NCBI GenBank assembly: GCA_001510455.1
Contig: LFFH01000014.1
Location: 1-21,809, forward strand
Length of the DNA stretch: 21,809 bases
Source of the DNA: Actinobacteria bacterium casp-actino8
GTDB taxonomy: Bacteria; Actinomycetota; Acidimicrobiia; Acidimicrobiales; Ilumatobacteraceae
Direction: 5' to 3'
Part shown: in pieces, positions 20,884 through 21,809 of the stretch
Layout of the letters: each line of letters starts with the position of its first letter
How positions within the stretch are numbered: the stretch's first letter is position 1
The notes under the pieces: generated by a model
Told to the model about the DNA's origin: nothing
What the model saw: only the letters and a program-made list of their open reading frames with translations
Database searches by the model: none
Program-made: the position numbers and the translations under genes

Positions 20884-21510
20884 GTGCCCGACCTGTCGTC
20901 CATCGTCACCTTCGCCGTGGCGTCTCTCGCGCTGTTGGTGATTCCTGGTCCGGCGGTGATCTACGTCCTGAACCGCAGTGTGTCGGATGGTCGCGAAGTG
21001 GGTTTCGCCGCCGTGGCCGGACTCGAACTCGGCAACTTCGTGCACGTGATCGCCGCATCGGTCGGACTCTCGGCAGTGCTCGCCACATCGGCGACTGCGT
21101 TCAACGCGGTCAAGTGGTTGGGGGTCGGCTATCTCGTGTTCGTCGGGATCCGGACGTTGATGATCGTGCCGAACACGATTGCCAGTGATCTTCCCTCGAT
21201 GTCCCGTCGGCGCGCCTTCCGCCAGGGCGTGGTGGTCAACACGCTCAATCCGAAAGTTGCGCTGTTCTTCTTGTCGTACTTGCCGCAATTCATCGATCCC
21301 GACAACGGCGCGGCATGGTCACAGTCGTTGGTACTCGGCTCGATCTTCGTGATGATCGGATGTCTGACCGACGGAACCTATGCGTTCACGGCGAGTGCGT
21401 TACGACAAGTTCTGCTCTCGGGCCGAACCTTGCCGTTCGTGCAGAGATACGTGGCCGGAACGGTGTTCGTCGCTCTCGGCGCCCTCGCCTCCACCACCTC
21501 GCGCCATTAG
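20884..21510 (+). CDS. LysE/RhtB-family amino-acid exporter
   Basis: This 208-residue membrane protein has about six hydrophobic helices. The family signature near the N-terminus, LLVIPGPAVIYVLNRSVSDGREVGF, contains the conserved PGP (residues 21-23). The NTLNPKVALFFLSYLPQFI segment in the middle is likewise characteristic of the LysE/RhtB group. These transporters export amino acids or their derivatives, such as lysine, homoserine or threonine, driven by the proton gradient; the solute here is unknown. GTG 20884 is supported by TAGATT 6 bases upstream. The stop is followed by an inverted repeat before the convergent dnaE2 gene. Confidence 0.92.
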   Translation: MPDLSSIVTFAVASLALLVIPGPAVIYVLNRSVSDGREVGFAAVAGLELGNFVHVIAASVGLSAVLATSATAFNAVKWLGVGYLVFVGIRTLMIVPNTIASDLPSMSRRRAFRQGVVVNTLNPKVALFFLSYLPQFIDPDNGAAWSQSLVLGSIFVMIGCLTDGTYAFTASALRQVLLSGRTLPFVQRYVAGTVFVALGALASTTSRH

Positions 21511-21565
21511 TGGTTCTGGTGGCAAGATCGTGGTGGTTTTCGCCGGAATCAACCACCAGAAACAC
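21510..21565. terminator. Inverted repeats between the convergent LysE-type and dnaE2 genes
   Basis: Two nested stems share one 3' arm. The outer stem pairs GTGGTTCTGGTGG (21510-21522) with CCACCAGAAACAC (21553-21565), 12 of 13 matching, around a 30-base loop. The inner stem pairs GGTGGTT (21532-21538) with AACCACC (21551-21557) around 12 bases. There is no clear poly-T run. This is the only convergent junction in the window with space for a terminator-like structure. Confidence 0.5.
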
Positions 21566-21578
21566 CCTGCTCGACCGA

Positions 21579-21809
21579 CTACCTCCAGTTCCTGGCGAGA
21601 CTTCTCGACCCATACGGTGAATTTTCCTCACCAGATCCGCGTAATGGGGCGAGGTGATCGGCGACGATGTTGACCACACCCTCGGTGCGTTGCAGGCTCC
21701 CTCGCACCAAAAGTGACGACGCCCCGCGAGCCGTGGCTCGAAATCGCTTCCAACACCCCACCGACACCACGACGTTGATGAGTCCGGTCTCGTCCTCCAG
21801 ATTCATGAA
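21579..21809 (-). CDS. dnaE2: Error-prone DNA polymerase DnaE2 (ImuC), C-terminal fragment
   Basis: The minus-strand frame is open to the window edge, so the start lies beyond 21809 and only the last 76 residues are seen. The sequence begins FMNLEDETGLINVVV and continues SSLLVRGSLQRTEGVVNIVADHL. It ends SRSLARNWR, matching the C-terminal OB-fold and the basic tail of DnaE2-type polymerase III alpha subunits (typically ending SRDFR). DnaE2 does lesion bypass in the SOS mutasome with ImuA' and ImuB. If the usual operon order holds, those genes lie upstream, beyond 21809. The assignment rests on the OB-fold segment alone; a replicative DnaE1 end is less likely because its OB domain is not terminal in this way. 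Confidence 0.83.
   Translation of the reverse strand, partial: FMNLEDETGLINVVVSVGCWKRFRATARGASSLLVRGSLQRTEGVVNIVADHLAPLRGSGEENSPYGSRSLARNWR

Noticed and set aside
1..21809. CRISPR arrays, tRNA or rRNA genes, insertion sequences, toxin-antitoxin or phage-defence modules
   Set aside because: No repeat-spacer pattern, cloverleaf-like segment, transposase motif, terminal repeats or defence-type domain was seen on reading both strands.

Overview
The window is chromosomal DNA from a GC-rich actinobacterium. A mycothiol S-conjugate amidase (Mca), an F420-type LLM oxidoreductase, a DUF3039 protein, an FmdB zinc ribbon and the C-terminus of a DnaE2-type polymerase all point to Actinobacteria. The gene mix and the many leaderless starts would suit the class Acidimicrobiia, but that is inference, not a demonstrated placement. 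I see no rRNA, tRNA, CRISPR array, insertion sequence or phage gene. Gene packing is very tight and no gene-free stretch exceeds about 120 bases.

Positions 1-6231 hold a catabolic locus. It contains the tail of an amidohydrolase, a TauD/TfdA-type dioxygenase on the minus strand, and a divergent five-gene operon (zinc alcohol dehydrogenase, acyl-CoA synthetase, two short-chain dehydrogenases, TetR regulator). The shared control region (1085-1201) carries two inverted repeats placed over the operon promoter; the TetR protein at the operon end is the natural candidate to bind them. The logic is oxidation of an alcohol, CoA activation and further oxidation, possibly after an oxygenase step. The substrate cannot be read from the sequence.

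Positions 6232-12642 hold an F420-type LLM oxidoreductase, an S9 prolyl-oligopeptidase-type peptidase, NudC, a FadA5-like thiolase, a nuclease lipoprotein and a YdjC-like deacetylase. Positions 12643-16617 hold a mini SCP2-like protein translationally overlapped with mca, a PEBP/YbhB-like lipoprotein, and a PAS-GGDEF-EAL protein whose EAL half looks catalytically decayed. Positions 16627-21809 hold an acyl-CoA dehydrogenase, a zinc-finger rhomboid protease, an unrecognised 131-residue protein, a DUF4031 protein that seems to start with CTG, a 39-residue membrane protein missed by ordinary ORF calling, FmdB, DUF3039, a NUDIX hydrolase, a LysE-type exporter and the end of dnaE2.

The most striking global signal is regulatory. 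Ten genes have a TA(G/C)NNT hexamer exactly 6 or 7 bases before an ATG or GTG, the layout of leaderless transcription. Two divergent pairs have -10 boxes on opposite strands that share the same central TA. Six convergent gene ends leave no room for a terminator, and two of them end in back-to-back stop codons written as TGATCA. I found no clear new defence or mobile system; the observations offered are regulatory and small-gene features.
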